A stretch of DNA of 64,000 nt from Streptomyces sp. WAC 01529 (GCF_003945545.1 NZ_CP029617.1:868001-932000), one strand, 5' to 3'; counted from the first letter of the stretch, positions 8,201 to 15,759 are shown. A program made the numbers and translations. The notes: generated by a model not told the origin, from the letters alone.

Positions 8201-8326
8201 TTACGGGAGTTCGGTTGTCTGCGCGCCGCAGCCGGCGCATATCCAGCGCAGCGGGCCGCGCGCCGTCTCGGCCCACCAGTGCAGCTGCGGGAAGAGGCGG
8301 TGCACCAGTACGCGGAGCCACCTCAC
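8201..8326 (-). CDS. Small Trp-rich protein with CxxC pair (41 aa)
   Basis: GTG start at 8326 overlaps the TGA of the BldC-like gene. The start reads MRWLRVLVHRLFPQLHWWAE and CAGCGAQ lies near the C-terminus. Overlap with its neighbour is the main support. Function unknown. Confidence 0.5.
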   Translation of the reverse strand: MRWLRVLVHRLFPQLHWWAETARGPLRWICAGCGAQTTELP

Positions 8327-8517
8327 GCGGCCTGCTTTTCTTGCACGGCATCGAATGCGGCCCGCACCTCCGAGTCGCGGTAGCGGCGGTGCCCGCCGAG
8401 CGTGCGGACCGAAGAGAGCTTCCCGGCCTGCGCCCAGCGGGACACCGTCTTGACGTCCACGCGGAAGATCTCAGCCACCTCACCCGGGGTGAGCAGCTTC
8501 TCGTAATCGAGTTCCAT
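8323..8517 (-). CDS. BldC-like MerR-type DNA-binding protein / candidate excisionase
   Basis: A 64-residue single-domain winged helix-turn-helix protein. LLTPGEVAEIFRVDVKTVSR is followed by WAQAGKLSSVRTLGGHRRYR, closely matching the developmental regulator BldC of Streptomyces as I remember it and the wider excisionase-type family. The second ATG (8517) is chosen because AGGAGG sits 8 bases before it, whereas the upstream GTG would overlap that site. On a mobile element it could be the recombination directionality factor or a regulator of transfer genes; sequence alone cannot decide. Confidence 0.82.
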   Translation of the reverse strand: MELDYEKLLTPGEVAEIFRVDVKTVSRWAQAGKLSSVRTLGGHRRYRDSEVRAAFDAVQEKQAA

Positions 8518-8529
8518 ATCTGTCACCTC

Positions 8530-8715
8530 CTATTGGGGCAGCACCTCGAACATGGGGCGCGAGAATCCGCCGGAATCCTGTCCGGGCGTGATGTCATCTT
8601 CGAGTTCCGGGATGTACTTGTTCGGCACCGAATAGCTGATCTCGCAGCGTTCCAGGTTCCCAGGGCTTTCGGGGTCGTCCTCCCACCACTGCACGGCGGG
8701 ATTACTGTCGACCAT
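8530..8715 (-). CDS. Small acidic hypothetical protein (61 aa)
   Basis: ATG at 8715 follows AAGGAG. The sequence starts MVDSNPAVQWWEDDPESP and is acidic. It ends 12 bp before the BldC-like gene. The repeat tract upstream reads openly into this frame but is taken as leader, since its composition is repeat-driven. Function unknown. Confidence 0.6.
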   Translation of the reverse strand: MVDSNPAVQWWEDDPESPGNLERCEISYSVPNKYIPELEDDITPGQDSGGFSRPMFEVLPQ

Positions 8716-8761
8716 TACGCCGCCTTCTCCTTGCCTGCCAAGCCGCGGCTTACCGCGACGC

Positions 8762-8911
8762 GCCGGAACTTGCCCTGACATAACCCGCCTGCCTTGCCAG
8801 ACCGCGCCGCAACCGGACGCGCATTGACATGCCCGGCCTCGCCTCGCCTGCCACGCCGTGCCAAGCCTGGCCTTGCCACTCCAATCCCGGACCCGCCACG
8901 CCTGCCGTGCG
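8762..8911. repeat. Degenerate TGCC-rich repeat tract (short copy)
   Basis: About 150 bp between genes are built from variants of CGCCTGCC, CCTTGCC and CGCCACGCC with TGCC/CGCC recurring every few bases. The composition matches the longer tract at 9965-10605, including the shared string CGCCTGCCTTGCC. It ends at the stop of the gene at 8912. Confidence 0.75.
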
Positions 8912-9334
8912 CTACGCCGCTTCGTCGTTCAGGTCTTCGCGGATCATCTCTGTGAATTCCTCGAAGTCCTGGTAGCGGCGCTTAAGCGTCTGCCATTCAC
9001 GCGCCATGTCGGCCAGTACGAGGCGGCGCGTGAAGTCATCGGATACGACCGTTTCGACGGGCTCGTATACGTGGCCGTGCTCGCGGCGCACCGCGTGGTA
9101 GGCGCGCACCGATTTGGCGGGACCGCTCTCGTCCGCCTCGCGGTACACCACCTTCACGGAGCGGATCAGTTCGTGCGCCTGCTGCTGCCGGTACTTCTCA
9201 CCGGCCACGCCGTCGTTCCATTCGAAGCGGGAATGCAGCGGATGAGATGCGTCGCGCGCCTCATCCACGATCAGTGACGGCGTGAGCTGCCCCCGCTGGT
9301 CGTAGATGGATTGCAGCTGGTCGCGCAGGCTCAC
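8912..9334 (-). CDS. Phage-type protein of unknown function (140 aa)
   Basis: GTG at 9334 overlaps the TGA of the preceding gene, so the pair is translationally coupled. The middle part (SHPLHSRFEWNDGVAGEKYR, about 31-50) resembles uncharacterised phage and prophage proteins found near recombination genes. The C-terminal part is helical and charged. No catalytic motif is seen. Confidence 0.68.
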   Translation of the reverse strand: MSLRDQLQSIYDQRGQLTPSLIVDEARDASHPLHSRFEWNDGVAGEKYRQQQAHELIRSVKVVYREADESGPAKSVRAYHAVRREHGHVYEPVETVVSDDFTRRLVLADMAREWQTLKRRYQDFEEFTEMIREDLNDEAA

Positions 9335-9939
9335 GAGATGACCTCGACTTCCCGCGACTGGTCGATGTCGTACGTGCCGAAGTCGCCGCCCTTCTCGGGG
9401 CGCCACTCCCCCACGCCGACGCCCATTCCGCCCGCCGCGATCAGGGAGATCACGGATTCGCGGGTCAGCATCGACTTGACGTAGACGACGTCCAGTGCCG
9501 TGGTCCACTCCGGGAACTCGGGGCGGTAGCGCAGGTCGTGGCCGCCGCGCCCCACCGTCACGGTGTCTTCGCGCATGTGCGGGGTGCCGTCGATGCGGGT
9601 CATGCCGCGGCCGTCGTCGCCGACCTCGCCACGGAAGAACATGAACTGCCGCAACGCGGTCATCGTCACGCCCTGGTAGAACCGGGCGCCGCCGATCGTC
9701 GCCGCCTTGAACGCGATAACCGGGAAGCCGTAGCCGCCGTCCTTCAGGTGGTAGAAGGCGGCCTCGTACTCGGCTTCCGGGTCCTTGCTCTGCTTCGGAG
9801 ACTTGCGTCCCTGCATGTTGTCGAGCATCTGCCGCTTCGCCTTTTCACTGAAGCGGTGCACGATCAGCGGCGACGTTCCCACAATGGGGATACGTATGGT
9901 TTCCGCGTCGATCTTTTCGAGCTGAATTTCAGCGGTCAT
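9331..9939 (-). CDS. Conserved phage-type protein near the recombination nuclease
   Basis: A 202-residue protein beginning MTAEIQLEKIDAETIRIPIV, with GTSPLIVHRFSEKAKRQMLD near 21-40. Similar proteins of unknown function occur in phage replication/recombination regions. ATG at 9939 follows GGAAGAG; the frame is open further upstream but only through repeat sequence. Its position next to the RecB/Cas4-like nuclease makes a recombination-partner role possible, but it does not look like RecT or Beta. Confidence 0.65.
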   Translation of the reverse strand: MTAEIQLEKIDAETIRIPIVGTSPLIVHRFSEKAKRQMLDNMQGRKSPKQSKDPEAEYEAAFYHLKDGGYGFPVIAFKAATIGGARFYQGVTMTALRQFMFFRGEVGDDGRGMTRIDGTPHMREDTVTVGRGGHDLRYRPEFPEWTTALDVVYVKSMLTRESVISLIAAGGMGVGVGEWRPEKGGDFGTYDIDQSREVEVIS

Positions 9940-9964
9940 CTTCTCTTCCTTCACGGGTAGTTGT

Positions 9965-10605
9965 TTGCCTTGCCATGCCTGCCATGCCTTACCAGACCTT
10001 GCCGGGACGGGACTTGCCAGAGCGTGCCTGCCTTGCCGTAACCGGCCACGTCGGGACGTAACTTGCCCCGCCATGCCTGCCGCGCCGAACCGCAACGATC
10101 CGTGCCATGCCTAAACTCGCCTAGCCTGCCGCGCCTTTCCCTGCCTCGCCCGAACTCGCCGAACCATGCCTGCCACGCCTCGCCAGAACTTGCCGGACCG
10201 GGACTTGCCAGAGCGCGCCTGCCTCGCCAAAGCCATTTCCCGCCCCGCCTTGCCTGCCATGCCCCAACTCACTGCGCCGTGCCGAAACCCGCCCAGCCTG
10301 CCGCGCCAAAACGCACGTCGCCCAGACGCGCCGCAACTCGCCTCGCCTGCCATGCCCTGCCGGGCCATTCCGGTCCATGCCCGGCCACGCCTGCCCTGCC
10401 GAGTCTTGCCACGCATTACCGAGCCGTGCCATTTCACGCCGCGACCTGACTGCCGAACAGCACCCCGCCATGACGGGCCAATCCGCGCCCTGCCTGCCGT
10501 GCCGCGCCGAACCGAGCCTGGACAACCCTTGCCTGGCCCCGACTTGCCCAACCGCGCCTGCCTCGCCAAAACTGAACTCACCGCAACCAACTTGGGCCAC
10601 GTCAC
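9965..10605. repeat. Long degenerate TGCC/CGCC repeat tract
   Basis: This 640-bp stretch without a convincing gene is made of variants of TGCCTGCC, CTTGCC, CTCGCC and CATGCC spaced at roughly 5-11 bp. Within it a 41-42-bp unit is repeated: 9997-10036 and 10187-10228 both contain CGGGACTTGCCAGAGCG, then a GCCTGCC block and an R/Y-varying GCC. A third, shorter copy of the GACTTGCC...GCCTGCCTCGCC core is at 10541-10567. Open frames through it encode only low-complexity Arg/Gly/Trp-rich sequence and are not called. It lies between the nuclease gene and the phage-type gene at 9331. Confidence 0.8.
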
Positions 10606-10610
10606 TTCAT

Positions 10611-12404
10611 CTACCGCCCCGGACACCCCCGCTCCATGTTCGGATCACCGGGCGCATACCAGTCGCAGAATTTGCAGTCGCTCGGATCGACGGGGAATTG
10701 GCGTGCCACTTCAAGCGGCGTGCGCTCTGTCGGGCCTGCTCCGATGTAGTCGTGGATACCGTTGTCGATCCTGTCCACCCGCGCCAGCGCATCGCGCGCT
10801 ATCTGCGGGTCGTAGGGTTCGACGACCGCATACAGATCGTCCAGCGAAGACGACTCCATGGGCCACGACAGCAGCGCCACGAAGTCGACGCGCTCGCCTT
10901 GCAACCTCGCGCCGAATCCGTACACGTGCAGCTGTGTTCGCTGCGTCGGCGTCATGCCTTCCGTGCGCAGCTTGTTCTGTGACCACTTCCCCTGGATCTT
11001 GTGGTCATCGACCATGAACAGGACGCGGTCAAGGAGATCCGTCGTGCCGCGCGGTACGAGACCGCTGGGGAACTTCAGCGGCACCTCGACAGCGAAGCGT
11101 CCTGTGTTGCCGCTCGCCCACGTGAACACCTCGGCCAGCTCCTTGTGGATGGCCGTGCCCTTGAAGGAAGCCCAGCCGTCGCCGCCCGGATTGACCGGCG
11201 GTATCCGCAGCAGCGACATGGCAAGGCGCCTGTCGCAGGGGCTGCCGATCTCGGACGGCCCGAGCGTCGTCTGCGCCGATCGGTTGTCGTTCGTCTTCCG
11301 GTTGCCGAACGAGTAGAAGACCTCCCGCATCCTGGCGACCAGCCGTTCAGCCATCATCGTCATCGGCACGGCAGGCTCTGCCGCGGGCGTCTTGGCCGGC
11401 TGCGAGAACGGCGAACCCGGCTGGGCGAAGAGCGGCTCAGCCGGTGCCGCAGCCGCAGGTTCCGTCCGGCTTGAGGCAGTCGGGGTGAGAGCCGCATCCG
11501 GCGGCGGCACAGGGGCCGGTGACCTTTCCGGGGCATCCGCAGGTGCCGGGGCTGCACTGTCCGCAGGCGTGGCGTCCGGGGTGGGGGCATCCTTCCGGGA
11601 AAGCCTCGTCACCGCCGCGACGCCCAGCTCTCTCTTGCTGGACGCTGCGGTCTTCCCCGGGCACTGCGCCTGCCGCCTCTCGTACATCCACAGGTGCGGC
11701 CCGTGATCCTTCGTGATGTGGCACGGCTGCTCCTGCTGGCTCGATGCCCCGGCACCAGCACCATCCGCAGAGCCCGCACCAGTTGGGTTCGTCGCAGGTG
11801 TTGAGGGGCTTGAAGGCGGCGCCTCGGCTGCGTCCGGCCGCGGCGGCGAGTCCTGCTGCGTAGTCGTCGACTCCGGGCAGGGCGGCGGCAGCTCCCTGTT
11901 CTCGATCGCTCTTGCGGCTGCCTCTGCCCATTTGCTGATCATCTCCTCGGACTCGTTGGGGGCCGCACTGTCGGCAGTCGGCCGGACATCCGTCGCACCG
12001 TCCAGGCGGGCAGTAGGCGCAGTCTGGTTCTGACCCGATGTAGGGGACTCCTTCACCGTCGGGCACGCGCTCTCTCCGCTCTCGTACGGCTTGCCGGACA
12101 TGGGGCACTTCACGCGCTTCGACGTGGGTGTCTCGCCCTCGCGCATGTGATCGGTGAAGTACCCTGTCGCGCCGTCCAGTACGGGCGAGCCGGGGCAGGC
12201 GGGGCACGGCGCATAGTCACGGCCGATGACGGGCCGCTCGTCGTCGGGCCCCGTCTCGGGGCCGCGCCGGATCAGCCAGGCGGGGATGTCGCGCTTCGAG
12301 CGCGAGCACTCCGTCCCCTTCTCCCGGTCGTGCTTGCGGTAGTGGTTGTCCACCGTCGCGACCACGTTCTTGTGGCAGGAGATGCAGTGATACCTATCGG
12401 CCAC
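10611..12404 (-). CDS. RecB/Cas4-like PD-(D/E)XK nuclease with N-terminal zinc finger and Fe-S-type Cys cluster
   Basis: A 597-residue protein. Residues 5-25 hold a CxxC...H...H zinc-finger-like segment, and further Cys-rich segments recur to about 240. A Pro/Ala-rich linker follows (about 250-345). The C-terminal nuclease domain has GTTDLLDRVLFMVDDHKIQG near 465-485, giving the Asp and D-x-K of the PD-(D/E)XK fold. The end (CKFCDWYAPGDPNMERGCPG) resembles the Fe-S cysteines of Cas4/AddB-type exonucleases. Likely role: processing DNA ends in recombination or replication of the element. GTG start. Confidence 0.8.
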   Translation of the reverse strand: MADRYHCISCHKNVVATVDNHYRKHDREKGTECSRSKRDIPAWLIRRGPETGPDDERPVIGRDYAPCPACPGSPVLDGATGYFTDHMREGETPTSKRVKCPMSGKPYESGESACPTVKESPTSGQNQTAPTARLDGATDVRPTADSAAPNESEEMISKWAEAAARAIENRELPPPCPESTTTQQDSPPRPDAAEAPPSSPSTPATNPTGAGSADGAGAGASSQQEQPCHITKDHGPHLWMYERRQAQCPGKTAASSKRELGVAAVTRLSRKDAPTPDATPADSAAPAPADAPERSPAPVPPPDAALTPTASSRTEPAAAAPAEPLFAQPGSPFSQPAKTPAAEPAVPMTMMAERLVARMREVFYSFGNRKTNDNRSAQTTLGPSEIGSPCDRRLAMSLLRIPPVNPGGDGWASFKGTAIHKELAEVFTWASGNTGRFAVEVPLKFPSGLVPRGTTDLLDRVLFMVDDHKIQGKWSQNKLRTEGMTPTQRTQLHVYGFGARLQGERVDFVALLSWPMESSSLDDLYAVVEPYDPQIARDALARVDRIDNGIHDYIGAGPTERTPLEVARQFPVDPSDCKFCDWYAPGDPNMERGCPGR

Positions 12405-12495
12405 GGCGGCGCTCCCTCTTGTGCCAGGCCCAGGCGAAGGCGCACAGGAACAGGAAGCAGCCCCCGTTCAGGCCGATGGTGATCTCCGGAATCAC
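12394..12495 (-). CDS. Small membrane peptide (33 aa)
   Basis: GTG at 12495 behind GAGGAG overlaps the TGA of the HNH gene, and its own stop overlaps the nuclease start. MIPEITIGLNGGCFLFLCAF gives a single membrane helix, followed by a basic tail (HKRERRRGR). Function unknown; double overlap supports translation. Confidence 0.55.
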   Translation of the reverse strand: MIPEITIGLNGGCFLFLCAFAWAWHKRERRRGR

Positions 12496-12896
12496 GTTGC
12501 GTCTCCTCTCAGCCGTCGTGCAGGCGGGTTGAACAGGTAGTGGTGCGCCCGTATGAAGAAGTCGAGTTCGTCGCGGGCGTGGCCCAGCATCGAGTTGCAG
12601 GGGCGGCAGAGCAGCCCGCGCACCGCGCCGCTGGCGTGGTCGTGGTCGACGCTGAGACGGCGCGTCGCCCCGGTGGCGCGGCGGCAGATCGCACAGCGGC
12701 CGCCCTGAAGGCGGTACAGCTTGGCGTAGTCGCCCGCGGCGAGGCCGTACGTGTTCTGCACGGCCAGCTCGTGCGCCGCCTCCCTACGCCGCTTCTTCAC
12801 CGCCCGGTGGCACGTCGCGCAGCGGGGGCCGGGGTAGGGAGCCGGACGCTTGCTGTCCTCCGGGCAGTCCTTGCAGCGTCTCTTCTTCGGCGGCAT
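12492..12896 (-). CDS. HNH endonuclease, endonuclease VII family
   Basis: A 134-residue nuclease. The N-terminus has a Cys zinc site (CKDCPEDSKRPAP, then CATCH). The catalytic core contains CAICRRATGATRRLSVDHDH near 70-90, then GLLCRPCNSMLGHARD. These are the paired CxxC motifs and the DHDH of recombination endonuclease VII proteins, which cut branched DNA. The start at 12896 is supported by the conserved N-terminal zinc motif. It lies between the C5 methyltransferase and the RecB-like nuclease, suggesting DNA processing rather than a restriction system. Confidence 0.88.
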   Translation of the reverse strand: MPPKKRRCKDCPEDSKRPAPYPGPRCATCHRAVKKRRREAAHELAVQNTYGLAAGDYAKLYRLQGGRCAICRRATGATRRLSVDHDHASGAVRGLLCRPCNSMLGHARDELDFFIRAHHYLFNPPARRLRGDAT

Positions 12897-13056
12897 CGGC
12901 CTCCGCTTTCCATTGGGCTGCCTTCGCAGCGGGGTCCATGAAGCCGGGGCGGGGCGCTGAACAGATCACGCACCAGTCGCACTCGATGACCTTCGAGGGC
13001 ACACCGATCGCGGAATTCCACAGGTGTTCGCCGTTGAACAGCGGGCCCCGGCACAT
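12784..13056 (-). CDS. Possible small Cys-containing protein overlapping the HNH gene
   Basis: ATG at 13056, 7 bp after the methyltransferase stop, opens a 90-residue frame starting MCRGPLFNGEHLWNSAIGVP and holding CDWCVIC. The last 113 bases overlap the HNH coding frame. The first 50 residues look protein-like and the overlapping part does not. Either a real gene with an unusual overlap or a chance frame. Confidence 0.35.
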   Translation of the reverse strand: MCRGPLFNGEHLWNSAIGVPSKVIECDWCVICSAPRPGFMDPAAKAAQWKAEADAAEEETLQGLPGGQQASGSLPRPPLRDVPPGGEEAA

Positions 13057-13062
13057 GGCGTG

Positions 13063-14415
13063 TCAGGCCGCCATGGATTCCAGTGCGCAGCCGACCAGGT
13101 CGCGGGCCATGTTCACGGGCACCGCCTGTCCGGCGAGGCGGACGCGGTCGCGTTTGCTGAGGCGGCCGGCCAGCCAGTCGTAGCTGTCGGGGAAGTCCAT
13201 GAACCGCGCGTACTCCGGGGGTGTGATCATGCGGAAGCCGCAGTCGTTGATGTCCGGCTGCGGGTTCGGCATCAGCGCCGCCCGGTCCACCGTGGTCACC
13301 GTCATGAACGGCTCGTCGGTGGTCCGCACCCGGGTCCGCCCGTAGTACGGGATGACCAGACCGTGGTGGTTGCCGCTCGCGCACACCGTGCTCAGGGGCT
13401 CCGAGACCCGCCGGGTCTTGCTGCTGCCGCCGCGCAGTTCCGCGATGAACGGCGGCACGACCAGCCCGGTCTCGTTGCGGCCGGTGACCGTGCGCATGGG
13501 CACTTCCACGGGGAACGGCCGCTTGCCGTCACGTCCTTCGACGGGCACCAGGGCCGGACCGTACTCCCGCAGCCCGTGCTCGATACGGCTCATGGTCTTC
13601 GCCGCGAGCGGGGTCTTGCGCTCGCCGATCACCGGCGTCGGCAGTGACCAGTCGATGACGTCGCCCGCCGGGCGCACGTGCGGCTCCACCGGCGCCGCGC
13701 AGGTCCGGCACACGAAGTCGTACTGGCGCCGGTACTTGCCTGCGTCGCGGCCGTTCTTCCACGTCTGCCGCCCGGTCGTCGGACCGCAGGCGGCGCACAG
13801 TGCGGCGGGTGCGATCCACGCGTCGGTGTCCGGGCACGGCGTGCCCTTGGGGTGCATGAGGCAGAACCAGCGGTCGCGCCACTGGTGCGCCGGATCCCCG
13901 AGGCGCCCCGCGTGGGCCGCGTTGAGGAAGACCTCGTGCAGGCATTTCCCGCCGTCCGCCATGGCGATCTTCCAGGCGCGGAAGCCGACCCAGGTGCGGA
14001 CTTCGACGACGTTCTCGACGATGATGAAGCGGTACTTGTGGATCTCGTCGAACCGCTGGACGTCCCACATCGTCGACCGCGCGCGCACCGCGCTCTCGTC
14101 CACGGCCATGAAGCGCGCACCCTGGGCGATGCTGTGAGCCGTGCACGACGGGGAGAACCACGCGCAGTCGGTGCGCGGGTAGCGCCGCGGGTCGACCTGC
14201 GAGATGTCCGCGCAGTCGTGATCCGTGTCCGGGTTGTTGGCCTGGTGCACGTCGACCGACGGGCGCCAGTGGTTGATCGCGACCCGGGTCTTCTGTCCGG
14301 GGATCAGGTGGATGCCGCGGGTCGAGCCGCCGCCCCCGCAGAAGCCGTCCAGCCATTCGACGGGCCCGAGTCTGACGAGCAGCTCGAAGAGCGCCATCCG
14401 TTGTGCAAGGTTCAC
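13063..14415 (-). CDS. DNA (cytosine-5) methyltransferase with internal zinc insert
   Basis: A 450-residue C5 methylase. Motif I LDGFCGGGGSTRG is at 22-34, the catalytic Cys loop FSPSCTAHS at 87-95 (PSC in place of the usual PPC), motif VI IVENV at 132-136, and a C-terminal GQAVPVNMA segment matches motif X. A Cys-rich insert between about 180 and 235 (CLMHPKG, CAACG, CRTCA) is unusual and may bind zinc. GTG start behind GGGAGGG. No cognate endonuclease is recognisable nearby except the HNH protein, so it may be an orphan methylase. Confidence 0.87.
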   Translation of the reverse strand: MNLAQRMALFELLVRLGPVEWLDGFCGGGGSTRGIHLIPGQKTRVAINHWRPSVDVHQANNPDTDHDCADISQVDPRRYPRTDCAWFSPSCTAHSIAQGARFMAVDESAVRARSTMWDVQRFDEIHKYRFIIVENVVEVRTWVGFRAWKIAMADGGKCLHEVFLNAAHAGRLGDPAHQWRDRWFCLMHPKGTPCPDTDAWIAPAALCAACGPTTGRQTWKNGRDAGKYRRQYDFVCRTCAAPVEPHVRPAGDVIDWSLPTPVIGERKTPLAAKTMSRIEHGLREYGPALVPVEGRDGKRPFPVEVPMRTVTGRNETGLVVPPFIAELRGGSSKTRRVSEPLSTVCASGNHHGLVIPYYGRTRVRTTDEPFMTVTTVDRAALMPNPQPDINDCGFRMITPPEYARFMDFPDSYDWLAGRLSKRDRVRLAGQAVPVNMARDLVGCALESMAA

Positions 14416-14436
14416 TGCGCCCTCCCGGGCATGAAG

Positions 14437-14464
14437 AAACCCCGCGGCCGGTGCGGCGGCGGGG
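14437..14464 (-). terminator. Terminator after the 107-residue protein gene
   Basis: On the minus strand CCCCGC and GCGGGG pair across a 13-base GC-rich loop, followed by TTTCTTC. It begins 16 bp past the stop at 14480. Confidence 0.6.
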
Positions 14465-14479
14465 CTCAGGGCGAACGGA

Positions 14480-14803
14480 TCAGGTGGCGGGCTTCAGCGA
14501 CTTGACCGGGGTCAGCGTCTCGAACTCCGCGTACACCGCCGGATATTTCGTGGCGAGAGACCCCTTGTCGAAGCCCTTGCGGTAGCTCACCTCCACGGCA
14601 AACAGCGGCTTCCCGTCGGCGTCGTGCGCCACACGGGAGGGCGGCTTGTCGTCGCCGGGGTCGTAGCCCAGCTCCTCAAGGATGCTGGCCGTCAGGCTCT
14701 TCGCGTATGCGTTCCACTTCGCCGCGGACTCCTTCGCGCTCTGAAGCTCCGCGAACCGCGCCGCGAGGCGGTCGTCCACGTCCACCGGGATGGGGTCGGT
14801 CAT
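14480..14803 (-). CDS. Phage-type hypothetical protein (107 aa)
   Basis: ATG at 14803 overlaps the stop of the upstream gene and has AAGGACC before it. The N-terminal half is helical with SAKESAAKWNAYAKSLTASI, and the C-terminal half (AVEVSYRKGFDKGSLATKYP) resembles short proteins of phage recombination regions. No enzyme motif. Confidence 0.62.
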   Translation of the reverse strand: MTDPIPVDVDDRLAARFAELQSAKESAAKWNAYAKSLTASILEELGYDPGDDKPPSRVAHDADGKPLFAVEVSYRKGFDKGSLATKYPAVYAEFETLTPVKSLKPAT

Positions 14804-14982
14804 GGCGGTCCTTCCGTTTCTGAGATAGCGATGTCCCGCCAGCAGCCCGCGCACAGGCGGGCCGGCGAGCGGAGCGGAGAAAGCGTGCGGCGCGGCACGC
14901 AGCGCAGCGGCGCCCCCGCCGTGCCGCACAGGGTGCAGCGGGAGATGTGCTGGCAGCCGTCCCGCAGGTGGGCGCGGTTCAC
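14800..14982 (-). CDS. Small zinc-ribbon-like protein (60 aa)
   Basis: GTG at 14982 overlaps the TGA of its upstream neighbour, and its own TGA overlaps the next ATG. CTLCG near 16-20, a single Cys near 28, and CAGCW near 44-48 suggest a zinc ribbon. Function unknown. Confidence 0.55.
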   Translation of the reverse strand: MNRAHLRDGCQHISRCTLCGTAGAPLRCVPRRTLSPLRSPARLCAGCWRDIAISETEGPP

Positions 14983-15131
14983 CGCTCGGCACCGCCGTAC
15001 TCCGCGTGCAGCGCGTGCGCTTCCGCCACGTCGCCGGGCGCCGGATCGGTCAGGCCGCGCACGAACGCGCGGTGGTCGACCTCGCGTTGCGACAGGGTAC
15101 GAGCGGCCCGCAGGTACTCGGCCACGGTCAC
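14979..15131 (-). CDS. Small hypothetical protein (50 aa)
   Basis: GTG at 15131 with AGGAG six bases before it. It begins MTVAEYLRAARTLSQREVDH. The opening TVAEYL also occurs in the protein at 19573-19899. Coupled by overlap to both neighbours. Confidence 0.55.
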   Translation of the reverse strand: MTVAEYLRAARTLSQREVDHRAFVRGLTDPAPGDVAEAHALHAEYGGAER

Positions 15132-15292
15132 GGTGCACTCCTCGCAAGGAAGCGGCGTGCCGCCTGCGTCACCAGCGCGGCGCGCCGCGACGCTGTTCTG
15201 CCGCGCGCCCGGTCGGCGCTGCCGCTCCCGCTCTCCACGTCCCGCTTGCGGGTGGCCTTCTGCTTCGTCCGCTGGACGCGGCGGCGGGTCAC
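15128..15292 (-). CDS. Small very basic protein (54 aa)
   Basis: GTG at 15292 overlaps the preceding stop. About a third of residues are Arg or Lys (MTRRRVQRTKQKATRKRDVE at the start), so nucleic-acid binding is plausible. Composition could also arise from a GC-rich chance frame; the overlaps on both sides argue for a gene. Confidence 0.45.
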   Translation of the reverse strand: MTRRRVQRTKQKATRKRDVESGSGSADRARGRTASRRAALVTQAARRFLARSAP

Positions 15293-15510
15293 GGGGTGAC
15301 CTCGATCTCTCGCACCATCTGTCCGTAGCGGTCAGCGAGTTGCTCAGCCATGTCCGCTCCCGCGCGGTCATCGCGCTCGTCAGCCGCATCGAACGCCTCC
15401 GACGCAACGCCCTCGGCTTCGCGTAGGACCTCAGCGCGATAGGCGTCCAGCAGCTGGTCCGCGAGGGCGTCCGACGTGAAGTGCGCGGCCAGTTCGTCGC
15501 GGGCGCTCAT
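15289..15510 (-). CDS. Small acidic helical protein (73 aa)
   Basis: ATG at 15510 overlaps the stop of the gene before it. The sequence MSARDELAAHFTSDALADQL and the rest form an alanine/acid-rich helix. Similar short proteins are common in actinophage early regions. Function unknown. Confidence 0.6.
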   Translation of the reverse strand: MSARDELAAHFTSDALADQLLDAYRAEVLREAEGVASEAFDAADERDDRAGADMAEQLADRYGQMVREIEVTP

Positions 15511-15662
15511 CCCCGCACCCCCTTATCCAGGTCGATGAACGCGGGCACGGTGCTGTCCGGGTCGGCGTCGTGCAGGAGGTGCCGCATTTCGGCTGCCTCC
15601 CCTTCGCGGATCCGCCGCTGGAGTTCTTCCGTCGTGATGTCGAGGTCGGCGATGCTCGCCAT
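15507..15662 (-). CDS. Small hypothetical protein (51 aa)
   Basis: ATG at 15662 behind the strong purine leader CTGAAGGGGGCG. It begins MASIADLDITTEELQRRIRE and is acidic with an amphipathic helix. It is the first gene of a five-gene overlapping run going left. Function unknown. Confidence 0.6.
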   Translation of the reverse strand: MASIADLDITTEELQRRIREGEAAEMRHLLHDADPDSTVPAFIDLDKGVRG

Positions 15663-15725
15663 GGCGCGCCCCCTTCAGGGCGTTGATGCGGGTGAAGAGC
15701 GGCGCTCTCGGTGTGGCGCCTGTGG

Positions 15726-15740
15726 GTCCCCGGAGGGGAC
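15726..15740 (-). terminator. Short hairpin downstream of the tRNA-like gene
   Basis: GTCCCC and GGGGAC form a 6-bp stem around three bases, 20 bp past the 3' end of the tRNA-like sequence on the minus strand. Confidence 0.35.
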
Positions 15741-15759
15741 ATGACCGGGTGCTTCGAAG

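Noticed and set aside
9965..10605. CRISPR array
   Set aside because: Units are degenerate and of uneven spacing, with no constant repeat/unique spacer pattern and no cas genes.
10111..10626. 171-residue minus-strand frame in the repeat tract
   Set aside because: Its Arg/Gly/Trp pattern simply translates the DNA repeat; no ribosome site and no protein-like composition.
10166..11017. Plus-strand frame across the repeat tract and nuclease end
   Set aside because: It is a repeat-derived frame that runs antisense to the nuclease domain.
12492..14415. Restriction-modification system of the C5 methylase and HNH protein
   Set aside because: The HNH protein matches the endonuclease VII recombination family rather than a restriction enzyme, so no R-M claim is made.
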